NCBI GenBank assembly: GCA_019454205.1
Contig: CP075369.1
Location: 1,240,001-1,304,000, forward strand
DNA: 64,000 nucleotides
Source: Xanthobacteraceae bacterium
Lineage (GTDB): Bacteria > Pseudomonadota > Alphaproteobacteria > Rhizobiales > Xanthobacteraceae
Direction of reading: 5' to 3'
The translations under genes were made by a program, and so were the position numbers. Every line of letters starts with the position of its first letter. Position 1 is the stretch's first letter. The notes under the pieces are model-generated. The model searched no databases and had not been told where the DNA came from. It was given only the letters and a program-made list of their open reading frames with translations. Shown in pieces: positions 26,787 through 35,284 of this stretch.

Positions 26787-27796
26787 GCCGCCACCCGCAC
26801 GCGCGGATCGATCACGCCGTAGAGAATGTCGATCAGCAGGTTTAGGAGAACGTACATGACCGCCATCACCAGTACGAAACCCTGTACCGGGGCGAAGTCC
26901 GAAACCAGCAAGGCATCGACCGCGTAGGAACCGATGCCGGGCCATGCGAACACGCGCTCGACCAGCACGTTCGCGCCGAGCAGGAAAGAGAACACCATGC
27001 CGAGCGTCGTGATGACCGGGAGCAGCGCGTTCCTGAACGCATAGGTGCCGATCACCTTGCGCTTGCTGAGGCCGCTCGCCCGCGCAGTACGCACGAAATC
27101 CGACGAGAGCACCGAGAGCATCGAGGCACGGGTGATACGGGTGATTGGTGCGAGCGAGAAGATCGCGAGCGTGGCGGCGGGCAACAACAATTGCTTGAGC
27201 GACGCCATGAATACTTCGCCGTTGCGCTCGATCAGGCTGTCGATCAGGTAAAAACCCGTGACGTGCGCAGGAGCGGAGTAGATGATGTCGAGCCGTCCGT
27301 TCGGCGCGGGCGAAAGCCCCCAGCGGAAGTAGAAGAAGTAGGACAAAAGCAGGCCGGTGAAGAACACGGGCAGCGAGACGCCCGCGGTCGCGATAATGCG
27401 CGCCGCGTGATCCACGAACGAGCCTTCCTTCACTGCGGCGAATACGCCGAGCGGTATGGCAATCGACATCGAGATCAGGAGCGCGAATAGCGTGAGTTCG
27501 GCTGAGGCGGGCAGGCGCGTGATGAGATCGCGCGTTACCGGCTGGCCAGTGGAAAGTGCCTGTCCGAGGTCGCCGCGCGAGAGATCGGCAAGGTAGCGCA
27601 CGAATTGTTCGGGCTTCGATTTGTCCAGTCCGAGTTTGACACGGACTTCCTGAATCGCCTGTTCGGTGGCGGCAGGGCCGGCGAAATAGGCTGCCGTGTC
27701 GCCGGGCAGGAGGCGCGTCAGCGCAAACGAAATCACGATCACCGCTGCGATACTGAACAGCGTGATGCCGAGACGGTTGGCGATGCGCAGCAGCAT
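26783..27796 (-). CDS. ABC transporter permease, DppB type
   Basis: A 337-residue DppB/OppB-family permease with the N-terminal anchor (residues 9-29), the periplasmic loop ending in QPVTRDLITRLPAS, and membrane helices around residues 105-127, 138-157 and later. The EAA loop is SDFVRTARASGLSKRKVIGTY (about 238-258). Its C-terminus GVIDPRVRVAA is typical. It follows the binding-protein gene after a hairpin-bearing 54-base spacer and overlaps the next permease by four bases. Confidence 0.92.
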   Translation of the reverse strand: MLLRIANRLGITLFSIAAVIVISFALTRLLPGDTAAYFAGPAATEQAIQEVRVKLGLDKSKPEQFVRYLADLSRGDLGQALSTGQPVTRDLITRLPASAELTLFALLISMSIAIPLGVFAAVKEGSFVDHAARIIATAGVSLPVFFTGLLLSYFFYFRWGLSPAPNGRLDIIYSAPAHVTGFYLIDSLIERNGEVFMASLKQLLLPAATLAIFSLAPITRITRASMLSVLSSDFVRTARASGLSKRKVIGTYAFRNALLPVITTLGMVFSFLLGANVLVERVFAWPGIGSYAVDALLVSDFAPVQGFVLVMAVMYVLLNLLIDILYGVIDPRVRVAA

Positions 27797-27817
27797 GACA
27801 GGCTCCGGATGGGAAAT

Positions 27818-27844
27818 CCGGGCGGCAGCGTGACCGCCGCCCGG
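27818..27844 (-). other. Intercistronic hairpin between binding-protein and permease genes
   Basis: A perfect 9-base inverted repeat (27818-27826 against 27836-27844) with a 9-base loop sits just after the binding-protein stop and before the DppB start, with no T-tract. It occupies the same operon position as the hairpin at 7473-7500 in the first importer operon. A role in stabilising the binding-protein mRNA is likely. Confidence 0.6.
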
Positions 27845-27850
27845 TTTCGG

Positions 27851-29470
27851 TTACGCCTTGGCGAGGTTGCGATAGTCGAGACGGCGGTGGAACCAATACT
27901 GGTATCCACTGACATTCTTCTGCATCGCCACGTTCGAGTACGGCTGGAACAGCGGAATACGCGGCACGTCGGCGAAGGCGAGATCGACGAAGCCTTTCAC
28001 GTTCTTCTCGTATTCGGCCTGGTTGCCGTTCGAGGCGGCGGCGCCTGCGCCGTCGATGAACGCATCCATCTGCTTGTTCTGGTAGCTCATCGTGTTGAAG
28101 ATGGAATTCTTGCCGTGGTAGCACCAGATGAAGAAGTATTCCGGGTAATCGAGCCAGCCCGAAAATACGTTGGTGTAAAGCGGCAGCACCTTCTTGTTCA
28201 GTTCGGTACGCCAGTTCGCGCCCGGCACCTTGTTGATCGTGGTCTTGATGCCGATTTGCGCAAGGCTTTCCTGAATCAGCAGGCAGGTCGGCTCGTTGAC
28301 GCCCGCGAAGTTGAGGTCGAAGGAAAGCGTCGTCTCAAAGCCGTTTTCGTAACCGGCTTCGGCCATCAGCTTTTTCGCCTTCGCGATGTCGGTGTTGTAT
28401 TTGTGCGCCTGCGGCCATGCGACTTCGGTCGGCTTGTTGGCTGGCGCGCCATAGACCTTGCCTGCCAGCTTGTAGAGCACCGCATCGACGATCTTCTCGT
28501 AAGGCACCGCATAGGCGACGGCCTGGCGCACCTTCACGTTGTCGAACGGCGGCTTGGTCACGTTCATGCCGAGGTACTGCACGCCGTTGGAGAACGGCGT
28601 GGACACGATGTTAAGCTTGCCCGCGTCCTTCAGTTCGACGAAATCCTTGTTCGGCAATTCGTAGGAGATGTCGGCATCGCCGCGTTCCAGCAGCGCGCGG
28701 CGGTTACCGGCGGAAGGAACGATGCGCCACACGATGCGCTTGGTCTTGGGAAGCGGTCCGAGCTTGTAGTTCTCGTTGCGCTCGAAAATCACTTCGCTGC
28801 CTGGAGTCCATTTTGCGACGTTGTACGGGCCGCCGCCTGCGATCGTCTGCTTGGTGTAGTTGAGACCCCACGGATCCTTCTCGTCGGCATTCTTCTTGAC
28901 GAGTTCCGAGTGCATAACCACCGGCACCACGACTGCGAGATCGGGGATGGTGAGGCGATCCTTGCGAAGGAAGTCGACGCGGACAGTGTGGTCGTCGACC
29001 ACGACAAACTGTTCGGGCTTCTCCAGCGAACCGGCGCGCATCTGGAAGGTCGGAAAGCCGCCGACGGAAACTGCGCGGTCCAGCGACCACTTCACGTCCT
29101 TCGCGGTGATGGGCGTGCCGTCGTGGAAGGTGGCATCCTTGCGCAATTTGAAGGTTGCCGACATGTCGCCGATCTTCATGTCCTCGGCGAGTTCCGGCTT
29201 GAACTTGTCCTTGTCGTAGTACTCGACGCCGTTCGGCAGCTTTTTCATTTCGTGGCTGATGAGGCGGCTATAGCAATTCCACGCCACTTCGTAGCCCGGC
29301 ACGTTGGTGCCGACGCCGTGGATGTCGATATTGTTGGGACCGCCTTCGGAAACGATGAGCAGCGTTTCCGCGCGCGATTGCGCCTTGGCGGGAGAAAATA
29401 CAGCCGGTGCGGTCAGCGCCGTCGAAGCCGCCAGTGCACCGGCCGACTTCAGGAAGTCACGTCGTTTCAT
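27851..29470 (-). CDS. ABC transporter substrate-binding protein, family 5, Tat-exported
   Basis: A 539-residue periplasmic binding protein of the DppA/OppA family and first gene of the operon. The N-terminus MKRRDFLKSAGALAAS carries a twin-arginine signal, with likely cleavage after the AKA motif near residue 30, so it is probably exported folded. The family segment FKLRKDATFHDGTPITAKDV lies near 130-149. A consensus ribosome site (GGAGGG) precedes the ATG. It should bind the compound that the AtzG/E/H-like enzymes downstream then hydrolyse. Confidence 0.9.
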   Translation of the reverse strand: MKRRDFLKSAGALAASTALTAPAVFSPAKAQSRAETLLIVSEGGPNNIDIHGVGTNVPGYEVAWNCYSRLISHEMKKLPNGVEYYDKDKFKPELAEDMKIGDMSATFKLRKDATFHDGTPITAKDVKWSLDRAVSVGGFPTFQMRAGSLEKPEQFVVVDDHTVRVDFLRKDRLTIPDLAVVVPVVMHSELVKKNADEKDPWGLNYTKQTIAGGGPYNVAKWTPGSEVIFERNENYKLGPLPKTKRIVWRIVPSAGNRRALLERGDADISYELPNKDFVELKDAGKLNIVSTPFSNGVQYLGMNVTKPPFDNVKVRQAVAYAVPYEKIVDAVLYKLAGKVYGAPANKPTEVAWPQAHKYNTDIAKAKKLMAEAGYENGFETTLSFDLNFAGVNEPTCLLIQESLAQIGIKTTINKVPGANWRTELNKKVLPLYTNVFSGWLDYPEYFFIWCYHGKNSIFNTMSYQNKQMDAFIDGAGAAASNGNQAEYEKNVKGFVDLAFADVPRIPLFQPYSNVAMQKNVSGYQYWFHRRLDYRNLAKA

Positions 29471-29607
29471 GGAAATCCCTCCGAACCCGTTGCGACAGGG
29501 ATTGCGAAGGACGTGCCAACCGGAACTGGCTACCGTGTTTACGGAAATAACAAAGCATTATCAATGGAATAGCGGAGTTACTGAAAGCGATAGGCATATT
29601 TAGGGAC

Positions 29608-29638
29608 TGCATACAATCCGGCTGAATTGCATACAATT
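29608..29638. promoter_or_regulatory. Candidate GntR operator: repeated TGCATACAAT, second copy palindromic
   Basis: TGCATACAAT occurs at 29608-29617 and again at 29628-29637, exactly 20 bases apart, so both face the same side of the helix. The second copy is centred in AATTG-CATA-CAATT (29625-29638), a 14-base sequence with perfect five-base arms. FCD-type GntR repressors commonly bind such short TTGTAnnCAA-like palindromes. It lies about 140-165 bases upstream of the importer operon whose last gene encodes a GntR/FCD protein. The rest of 29471-29697 is AT-rich non-coding sequence. Confidence 0.5.
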
Positions 29639-29697
29639 AGCGTATGGAAGCCTAGAAAATAGGCGGCCCGTTCCTGCGTGATGCTTCTTTTGGCTGC

Positions 29698-30606
29698 CTA
29701 TAGCTGCCAAGCGCCAAGAAACAGAATGGCGGTTAGAACGCCCATCGCGACGCTGGCGCGGTCCCGGATCGCGAACAGGATCGGGTCGTCGTCGAGCCGG
29801 TTACGCACGGCGAGCAGCCAGATGCGCCCCAGCCACAGGAAGAAAATGAACGGCATGCCCCACAGCAGCGCCGGAGAGGAATACAGGCCCTCGATGAAGG
29901 CTTCCTCGATCAGGTAGACCACCATCAGCAGCACCGCGCCGACCGCCGCGGCCGAACCGATGCCGAGCAACAGCGGCGCGTCGCCGGCCAAATAGCCGCG
30001 TCCCTCGACAACCTGCTTGCCGAGTATCCCGACGCGATGCACTTCGACGTAACGCTTCGCCAGCGACAGCGACGTGAAGATGAACATGCCGAAGGCGAGC
30101 AGCCACGGCGAGGCGGTGACGCCTGCCAGCTCGATCCCGAACCACAGCCGGAAGGTCACGAGCGTTGCCAGCGTCAGTACGTCGGCGATGGGCAGCCGTT
30201 TCAGGCCGAGCGAGTAGGCCGCGCTGATCAGGCCGTAAGCCAGCAGCAGCAATGCGGACTCGCGGTCGATCTGCGCAGCGATGGCGAGCGCGAGGAAAAG
30301 GCCCGCCGTCGCAAAGGCCAGCGCCGTAACCGGGTGCAGGTCGCCGCGCGCAATCGGGCGGCGGCATTTCGACCAGTGCAGGCGGTCCGCCGAGAGGTCG
30401 CGCAGGTCGTTGAGGATATAGGTCGCGGAAGCGAACACGCCGAACGCGACGAAGCCGATGAAGCAGTGCCACCACGCCTCAAAGCTGGTCAGCTTGCCGC
30501 CGAGCGCGAGCGGAACGAAGATCAGGAGGTTCTTCGCCCATTGATGCAGCCGCATCGACTCGATGAGCGCGACAACGGTGCCGCGCCGCGCAACTACGCT
30601 TTCCAT
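29698..30606 (-). CDS. UbiA-family prenyltransferase, decaprenyl-phosphate phosphoribosyltransferase-like
   Basis: A 302-residue integral membrane protein with eight or nine hydrophobic segments. The first Asp-rich motif is N66-D70-D74 (NDLRDLSADRLH), followed by K80 and CRRPIARG. The second conserved region is GLKRLPIADVLTLA (around 134-147). The QWAKNLLIFVPLA start and NDLRDxxxDRLHxxK pattern match decaprenyl-phosphate 5-phosphoribosyltransferase-like members, which transfer phosphoribose to a polyprenyl phosphate, rather than quinone-type UbiA. The partner epimerase subunits DprE1/DprE2 are not nearby. It might supply a lipid-linked pentose for the glycan locus 10 kb away, but that is speculation. 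It is divergent from glpK. Confidence 0.75.
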   Translation of the reverse strand: MESVVARRGTVVALIESMRLHQWAKNLLIFVPLALGGKLTSFEAWWHCFIGFVAFGVFASATYILNDLRDLSADRLHWSKCRRPIARGDLHPVTALAFATAGLFLALAIAAQIDRESALLLLAYGLISAAYSLGLKRLPIADVLTLATLVTFRLWFGIELAGVTASPWLLAFGMFIFTSLSLAKRYVEVHRVGILGKQVVEGRGYLAGDAPLLLGIGSAAAVGAVLLMVVYLIEEAFIEGLYSSPALLWGMPFIFFLWLGRIWLLAVRNRLDDDPILFAIRDRASVAMGVLTAILFLGAWQL

Positions 30607-30737
30607 TGGATTGCTGATCGGACCGTCTCCCCAGTCGTGTCCGCTGCGCGGTCATTCGTATCGTCGCATTATCGCAAGGATTCTTTTCCCGTCACGACAA
30701 AATCGCGCGATGATTCAAGTTTTATCGGCTCCAACTT

Positions 30738-30751
30738 TGAACAAATGTTCA
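30738..30751. promoter_or_regulatory. Palindrome TGAACA-AA-TGTTCA upstream of glpK
   Basis: A 14-base inverted repeat with perfect 6-base arms lies about 104 bases before the glycerol kinase start, in an AT-rich part of the 248-base divergent gap (30607-30854). The ATGTTC half-site resembles the half-site of DeoR-type GlpR operators, so binding by a glycerol-3-phosphate-responsive repressor is possible. No glpR is in the window. No other feature is evident in this gap. Confidence 0.4.
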
Positions 30752-30854
30752 TTTTTGCAAGGCAGCAAGGCGGCTTTGTCGTAAACGGGACGAAACGCTG
30801 CGCGGTTCCTGTGCATGGGATAAGGTGCGCGCGGAATTGCGGGGGTGGAACTGC

Positions 30855-32345
30855 GTGAAGAATTATCTGCTTGCCATCGATCAGGGCACCACTTCTTCCC
30901 GTGCGATTCTGTTCAGGCAGGACATGACCGTTGCCGCAATAGGGCAGCAGGAATTCGCGCAGCATTTCCCCGCATCCGGCTGGGTGGAGCATGAGCCGGA
31001 AGACCTGTTGCGCTCGACCTTCGCGGTTTGCCGCGAGGCGCTGACGAAAGCGGGCGTGAAAGCGGGCGAGGTCGCAGCCATCGGCATCACCAACCAGCGC
31101 GAAACCACGCTGGTCTGGGACCGCACCACCGGCCGCGCAATCCATCGCGCCATCGTCTGGCAGGACCGCCGCACTGCGGACATCTGCGAGCGGCTGAAAA
31201 AAGAGGGGCATGAGGCGGCGGTAACGGCAAAAACCGGCCTGCTGCTCGATCCGTATTTTTCGGGGACCAAGCTCGCCTGGATTCTCGACCACGTTCCCGG
31301 CGCACGTTCCCGTGCCGAGCGCGGCGAACTGGCGTTCGGAACCGTCGATTGTTTTCTCCTGTGGCATCTCACCGGCGGCGCGGTGCACGCAACCGATGCA
31401 ACCAATGCGTCGCGGACGTTGCTGTTCGACATTCATCGCGGCGATTGGGACGATGGCCTGCTCGAACTGTTCGGCATCCCGCGCGCGGTGCTGCCGGAAG
31501 TGCGCGACTCCTCCGGCGACTTTGGCTCCACGACGGCTTCGCTGTTCGATGGTTCGATCGCGGTGCGCGGCATTGCTGGCGACCAGCAGGCCGCGACGGT
31601 CGGGCAGGCGTGTTTCAATCCCGGCATGATGAAGGCGACCTACGGCACCGGCTGCTTCGCGTTGCTGAACACGGGCACGACGCCGGTCGCCTCAAAAAAT
31701 CGCTTGCTCACCACCATCGCATATCAGTTGAACGGAAAGCGCACCTACGCGCTCGAAGGCTCGATCTTCATTGCCGGCGCGGCGGTGCAATGGTTGCGCG
31801 ACGGGCTTGGCGTGGTGAAACACGCATCTGAAACCGGCCCGCTCGCGGAAGAGGCCGACCCGCAACAGGACGTCTATCTCGTTCCGGCTTTCGTGGGTCT
31901 CGGCGCACCGCACTGGAATTCGGAAGTACGTGGCGCGCTGTTCGGCCTTACACGCAATACCGGGCCGAAAGAGCTGGCGCGCGCTGCGCTGGAAAGTGTC
32001 TGCTACCAGACCGCCGACCTGCTCGAAGCCATGCAGGCCGACTGGCCGCAGGCAAAAAACGCGGCGACCGTGTTGCGCGTAGACGGCGGCATGGTCGCTT
32101 CCGACTGGACCATGCAGCGGCTCGCGGATTTGCTCGCGGCGCCGGTGGATCGTCCGGCAATCCTGGAAACGACGGCAATGGGTGCTGCGTACCTCGCGGG
32201 GCTTGCGGCAGGCTTGTTGCCGCAGCCGGAACAGTTCGGGGATTCATGGCGGCTGGAGCGGCGCTTCACGCCGCGCATGGACGCGGTTACACGCGAGCGA
32301 AAATTCGCGGGATGGAAAAAATCGGTGCGCAGCCTGTTGGGCTGA
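30855..32345 (+). CDS. glpK: Glycerol kinase
   Basis: A 496-residue FGGY-family kinase that phosphorylates glycerol to sn-glycerol 3-phosphate in the cytosol. The N-terminal phosphate-binding loop DQGTTSSRA (9-17), [13 protein letters not shown] (about 85-97), the QDRR-type substrate motif, GIAGDQQAA and the C-terminal adenosine region ([15 protein letters not shown]) are all intact, and the length matches the family. The start is taken as GTG at 30855, preceded by GGGGGTGG; the upstream in-frame ATG at 30825 lacks a site and adds ten unlike residues. No glpD or glycerol transporter is adjacent. Instead an aldolase and an SDR follow at 30- and 36-base spacing. Confidence 0.95.
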   Translation: MKNYLLAIDQGTTSSRAILFRQDMTVAAIGQQEFAQHFPASGWVEHEPEDLLRSTFAVCREALTKAGVKAGEVAAIGITNQRETTLVWDRTTGRAIHRAIVWQDRRTADICERLKKEGHEAAVTAKTGLLLDPYFSGTKLAWILDHVPGARSRAERGELAFGTVDCFLLWHLTGGAVHATDATNASRTLLFDIHRGDWDDGLLELFGIPRAVLPEVRDSSGDFGSTTASLFDGSIAVRGIAGDQQAATVGQACFNPGMMKATYGTGCFALLNTGTTPVASKNRLLTTIAYQLNGKRTYALEGSIFIAGAAVQWLRDGLGVVKHASETGPLAEEADPQQDVYLVPAFVGLGAPHWNSEVRGALFGLTRNTGPKELARAALESVCYQTADLLEAMQADWPQAKNAATVLRVDGGMVASDWTMQRLADLLAAPVDRPAILETTAMGAAYLAGLAAGLLPQPEQFGDSWRLERRFTPRMDAVTRERKFAGWKKSVRSLLG

Positions 32346-32375
32346 GCGACAAAAAAACGGGAGTGAAGTTTTCAA

Positions 32376-33140
32376 ATGGAAATGCCGCGTAACAACTTCA
32401 AGCACGCCATCAAGGCCGGTAAATTGCAAATTGGCCTCTGGAGCAGCCTGTGCAGCAACATCGTGTCCGAGGTCATCGCCGACAGCGGCTTCGACTGGAT
32501 CCTGCTCGATACCGAGCATGCGCCGAATGAATTGCCGAACGTCGTTTCGCAGCTGCAATCGGTGATGCGCGGAACTGCCACGCCGATCGTGCGCCCGGCA
32601 TGGAACGATACGGTGCTGCTCAAGCGCTATCTCGATGCGGGCGCTCCCGCGGTGCTGCTGCCCTTCGTGCAGAATGCGGAAGAAGCGAAAGCGGCGGTGG
32701 CCGCCACGCGCTATCCGCCACGCGGCATTCGCGGCATCACCACCAGCGGCCGCGCCAGCCGCTTCGGCCGCGTGAAGGATTATCTGAAGAACGCCGACAG
32801 CGAGATTTGCGTGCTAGTGCAGGCGGAAACGAAAGAGGCGCTCGGCAATCTCGAAGCCATCGCTGCGGTGGATGGCGTGGATGGAATCTTCATCGGCCCC
32901 GCCGATCTCTCCGCATCCTTCGGTCACATCGGCAATCCGCAACACCCGGAAGTGCAGCAGGCAATTCAGGATACCGCTGTGCGGTTGAAGAAGGCCGGCA
33001 AGCCGGCGGGTATTCTAACCTCGAACGAGGATGAAGCGCGCCGTTACATCGAATGGGGGTACACCTTCGTTGCGGTCGGCTCGGACCTCGGTATTCTCAC
33101 GCGCGGCGCCGACACGCTGGCGGCGAAGTTCAAAAAATAA
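32376..33140 (+). CDS. HpcH/HpaI-family aldolase
   Basis: A 254-residue class II aldolase of the HpaI/GarL/RhmA family, which cleaves 2-oxo-4-hydroxy acids to pyruvate (or pyruvate plus an aldehyde) using a divalent metal. Features are IGLWSSL, the LLDTEHAPN strand with catalytic His48, IVRPAW with the Arg that binds the oxo-acid, VQAET (metal-binding Glu), and the FIGPADLSASFG loop near 171-182. It starts 30 bases after glpK and runs 36 bases before the SDR. That suggests an operon degrading a sugar acid or polyol derivative. The exact substrate cannot be decided from the sequence. Confidence 0.9.
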   Translation: MEMPRNNFKHAIKAGKLQIGLWSSLCSNIVSEVIADSGFDWILLDTEHAPNELPNVVSQLQSVMRGTATPIVRPAWNDTVLLKRYLDAGAPAVLLPFVQNAEEAKAAVAATRYPPRGIRGITTSGRASRFGRVKDYLKNADSEICVLVQAETKEALGNLEAIAAVDGVDGIFIGPADLSASFGHIGNPQHPEVQQAIQDTAVRLKKAGKPAGILTSNEDEARRYIEWGYTFVAVGSDLGILTRGADTLAAKFKK

Positions 33141-33176
33141 CACGCGGACAATTCGCGGCAGTATCGGAGGAAACGG

Positions 33177-33977
33177 ATGGGCGCGCAGGGCAGGCTGCAA
33201 GGCAAACGTGCGATCGTGACCGGCGCAGGCAGCGGCATTGGCCGCGCCGCTGCGCAGATTTTTGCTGCCGAAGGTGCAAGCGTACTCGCGGTGGACAAGA
33301 CCAAAGACGCCGTCGAGGAAACCGCCGCGCTCGCAAGCAAGGCGGGAGGAAAAGTGATTGCGCTTGCCGCCGACGCAGGCGACGAAGCGGAAGTTAAGAA
33401 ATACGTAGATCTCGCCGTCGGCGAGTTCGGCGGAGTCGATGTGATGTTCGCGAATGCGGGTATCAGCGGCGGGCTGGTGCCGTTGCACGAACAGACCGTC
33501 GACATGTGGAAGGAAATTCTCCGCGTGAACCTGATCGGTCCTTTCCTTGCGGTACGGACCGTAATGCCGCTGATGGTGAAGCAGGGCAGCGGCTCGATCA
33601 TCTGCACGGCATCGGTTGCGGCGCTGCGGGCGAATGCAGGCGGCCATCCTTATTCGGCGAGCAAGGCGGGTGTGATCAGTCTGGTGCAGACCACCGCGAG
33701 CACGTTGAGCGGCAGCGGTGTCCGCATCAATGCGATTTGCCCCGGCCTGATCGAAACCGGCATGACCAAGCCGATCTTCGATTACGCAAAGCAGCGCGGC
33801 ACCACCGGCAAGCTCGGCCAGATCAATCCGATGCAGCGTCACGGCCTGCCGGAAGAAATCGCGAAGGCGGCGTTGTTCCTCGCCAGCGACGACGCTTCGT
33901 ATGTAAACGGGCAGGCAATCCCGGTGGATGGCGGGCTTTCCAGCACGCATCCTTTCGTGGGCAAGCTGCGCGTGTAA
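33177..33977 (+). CDS. Short-chain dehydrogenase/reductase (SDR)
   Basis: A 266-residue classical SDR. The cofactor motif TGAGSGIG (15-22), NAG (92-94) and catalytic S146, Y159, K163 in the TAS...PYSASKAG region are intact. The cofactor-specificity position ends in an Asp (AVDKT), pointing to NAD(H). It follows the HpaI-type aldolase by 36 bases with a GGAGG ribosome site, so it probably oxidises a hydroxy-acid precursor or reduces the aldehyde released by the aldolase. Its stop is 1 base from the convergent metC gene. Confidence 0.88.
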   Translation: MGAQGRLQGKRAIVTGAGSGIGRAAAQIFAAEGASVLAVDKTKDAVEETAALASKAGGKVIALAADAGDEAEVKKYVDLAVGEFGGVDVMFANAGISGGLVPLHEQTVDMWKEILRVNLIGPFLAVRTVMPLMVKQGSGSIICTASVAALRANAGGHPYSASKAGVISLVQTTASTLSGSGVRINAICPGLIETGMTKPIFDYAKQRGTTGKLGQINPMQRHGLPEEIAKAALFLASDDASYVNGQAIPVDGGLSSTHPFVGKLRV

Positions 33978-33978
33978 C

Positions 33979-35151
33979 TCAGGCGAGCTTTGCCAGTCCT
34001 GCTTCCAGATCGGTGATCAGGTCGTCCGTATCTTCGAGGCCGATGTGAATGCGCACGCCGTGTCCGCCCGGATTCCATTTCGTCGCCGTGCGGTATGCCG
34101 CGCAGTCGAACGGGATGATGAGGCTCTCGAACCCGCCCCAGCTATAGCCCATGCCGAACAGACTCAATTCGTCGAAGAAGGCGGCGAGCTTTTCTTTTGG
34201 CTGCGGTTTCAGGATGAACGAAAACAATCCGCATGCGCCGGTGAAGTCGCGCTTCCAGATCGCGTGACCGGGGTCGCTTTCGAGCGCGGGGTGCAATACG
34301 CGCAGCACTTCCGGCCGCGATTGTAGCCAGCGCGCGACCTTCAGCCCGGACTGCATATGACGTTCCAGCCGCACCGCCATCGTGCGCATGCCGCGCAATG
34401 CGAGATATACGTCTTCCGGTCCGGGGTTGATGCCGAGATTGCCGTGCGTATCGAGCACCTTCCGGAAATAATCCTTATTCGCGGAGATCGTGCCGAGATT
34501 GATGTCGGAGTGGCCGCCGAGATATTTGGTGCCTGCTTGAATCGAAATATCGACGCCGAAAGCATGCGGTCGGAAATAAAGCTGCGTCGCCCATGTATTG
34601 TCGATCAGCGTGACAAGGCCGCGCGTCTTGCAGGCCGCGACAATGGCGGGAACATCCTGCATCTCGAAGCTCTGCGAGCCGGGCGCTTCGAGAAACACTG
34701 CGCGCGTATTCGGCTTGAACAATGAAGTTATATCGCCACCGATCATCGGGTCGTAATAGGTCACCTCGACGCCGTAGCGTGACAGCACCTTGTCGCTGAA
34801 AACGCGCGTCGGGTTATAGGCGCTGTCGGTGATCAGCACATGATCGCCTGCATTGGTCACGGACAGGAGCGCGGTGCTGATGGCGGAGAGTCCGGAAGGC
34901 GTCAGTACCACGCCTTCGCCGCCTTCGAGTTCCTTGAGCGAACTCGCCAGCGCATCGGTGGTGGGCGTACCGCGGCGACCGTAAGTGTAGCGTCCCCGAT
35001 GTGCGATCAGGTCGTCGTAGGTTTCGTAGAGGACCGTAGAACCACGGAATAGCGGCGTGTTGACGAAGCCGTCATACTCGAAGGGCGAGCGGCCTGCGAG
35101 CACGAGAGAAGTCGCCGGCTTGAAGCCGCCGCGGCGGGATTGCTTGCTCAT
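33979..35151 (-). CDS. metC: Cystathionine beta-lyase
   Basis: A 390-residue Cys/Met-metabolism PLP enzyme. The active-site Lys is K209 in QAGTKYLGGHSD, with RYTYGRRGTPT (54-64) supplying the tyrosine and arginine of the pocket, a PSGLSAI phosphate loop (85-91) and LIDNTWATQ (182-190) with the PLP-stacking Asp. It is most like the short proteobacterial cystathionine beta-lyases that convert cystathionine to homocysteine, pyruvate and ammonia. I use the ATG at 35151, preceded by GGGGACAGG, instead of the frame start at 35211. It diverges from aapJ. Confidence 0.9.
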   Translation of the reverse strand: MSKQSRRGGFKPATSLVLAGRSPFEYDGFVNTPLFRGSTVLYETYDDLIAHRGRYTYGRRGTPTTDALASSLKELEGGEGVVLTPSGLSAISTALLSVTNAGDHVLITDSAYNPTRVFSDKVLSRYGVEVTYYDPMIGGDITSLFKPNTRAVFLEAPGSQSFEMQDVPAIVAACKTRGLVTLIDNTWATQLYFRPHAFGVDISIQAGTKYLGGHSDINLGTISANKDYFRKVLDTHGNLGINPGPEDVYLALRGMRTMAVRLERHMQSGLKVARWLQSRPEVLRVLHPALESDPGHAIWKRDFTGACGLFSFILKPQPKEKLAAFFDELSLFGMGYSWGGFESLIIPFDCAAYRTATKWNPGGHGVRIHIGLEDTDDLITDLEAGLAKLA

Positions 35152-35227
35152 CCTGTCCCCATAAAACCTTGACCGGACTTGTTTTTTGGCTTGTGATGAC
35201 GGTTCTGACAAGCTGCAAAATCTGGGT

Positions 35228-35255
35228 CCGGGCCTTGCATGTTTTGCAACCCCGG
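35228..35255 (+). promoter_or_regulatory. Long inverted repeat in the metC/aapJ divergent gap
   Basis: Within the 133-base gap, CCGGG (35228-35232) pairs with CCCGG (35251-35255) and, inside it, TTGCA (35235-35239) pairs with TGCAA (35245-35249), leaving a TGTTT loop. The arms are interrupted by two unpaired C on one side and one on the other. It lies 30-57 bases before the aapJ start and about 75-105 bases before metC, so it could be an operator or a leader hairpin. A good AAGGAG ribosome site for aapJ follows. Confidence 0.4.
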
Positions 35256-35284
35256 AAATCTAACGGTCTTTAAGGAGTAGCGCG

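Noticed and set aside
27605..29572. A 655-codon plus-strand open frame opposite the binding-protein gene
   Set aside because: It covers an intact Tat-exported binding protein on the other strand and shows no recognisable domain; composition is that of an antisense shadow.
35152..35284. SAM riboswitch upstream of metC
   Set aside because: I could not match the conserved core of SAM-I or SAM-II leaders on the minus strand; only an inverted repeat is present.
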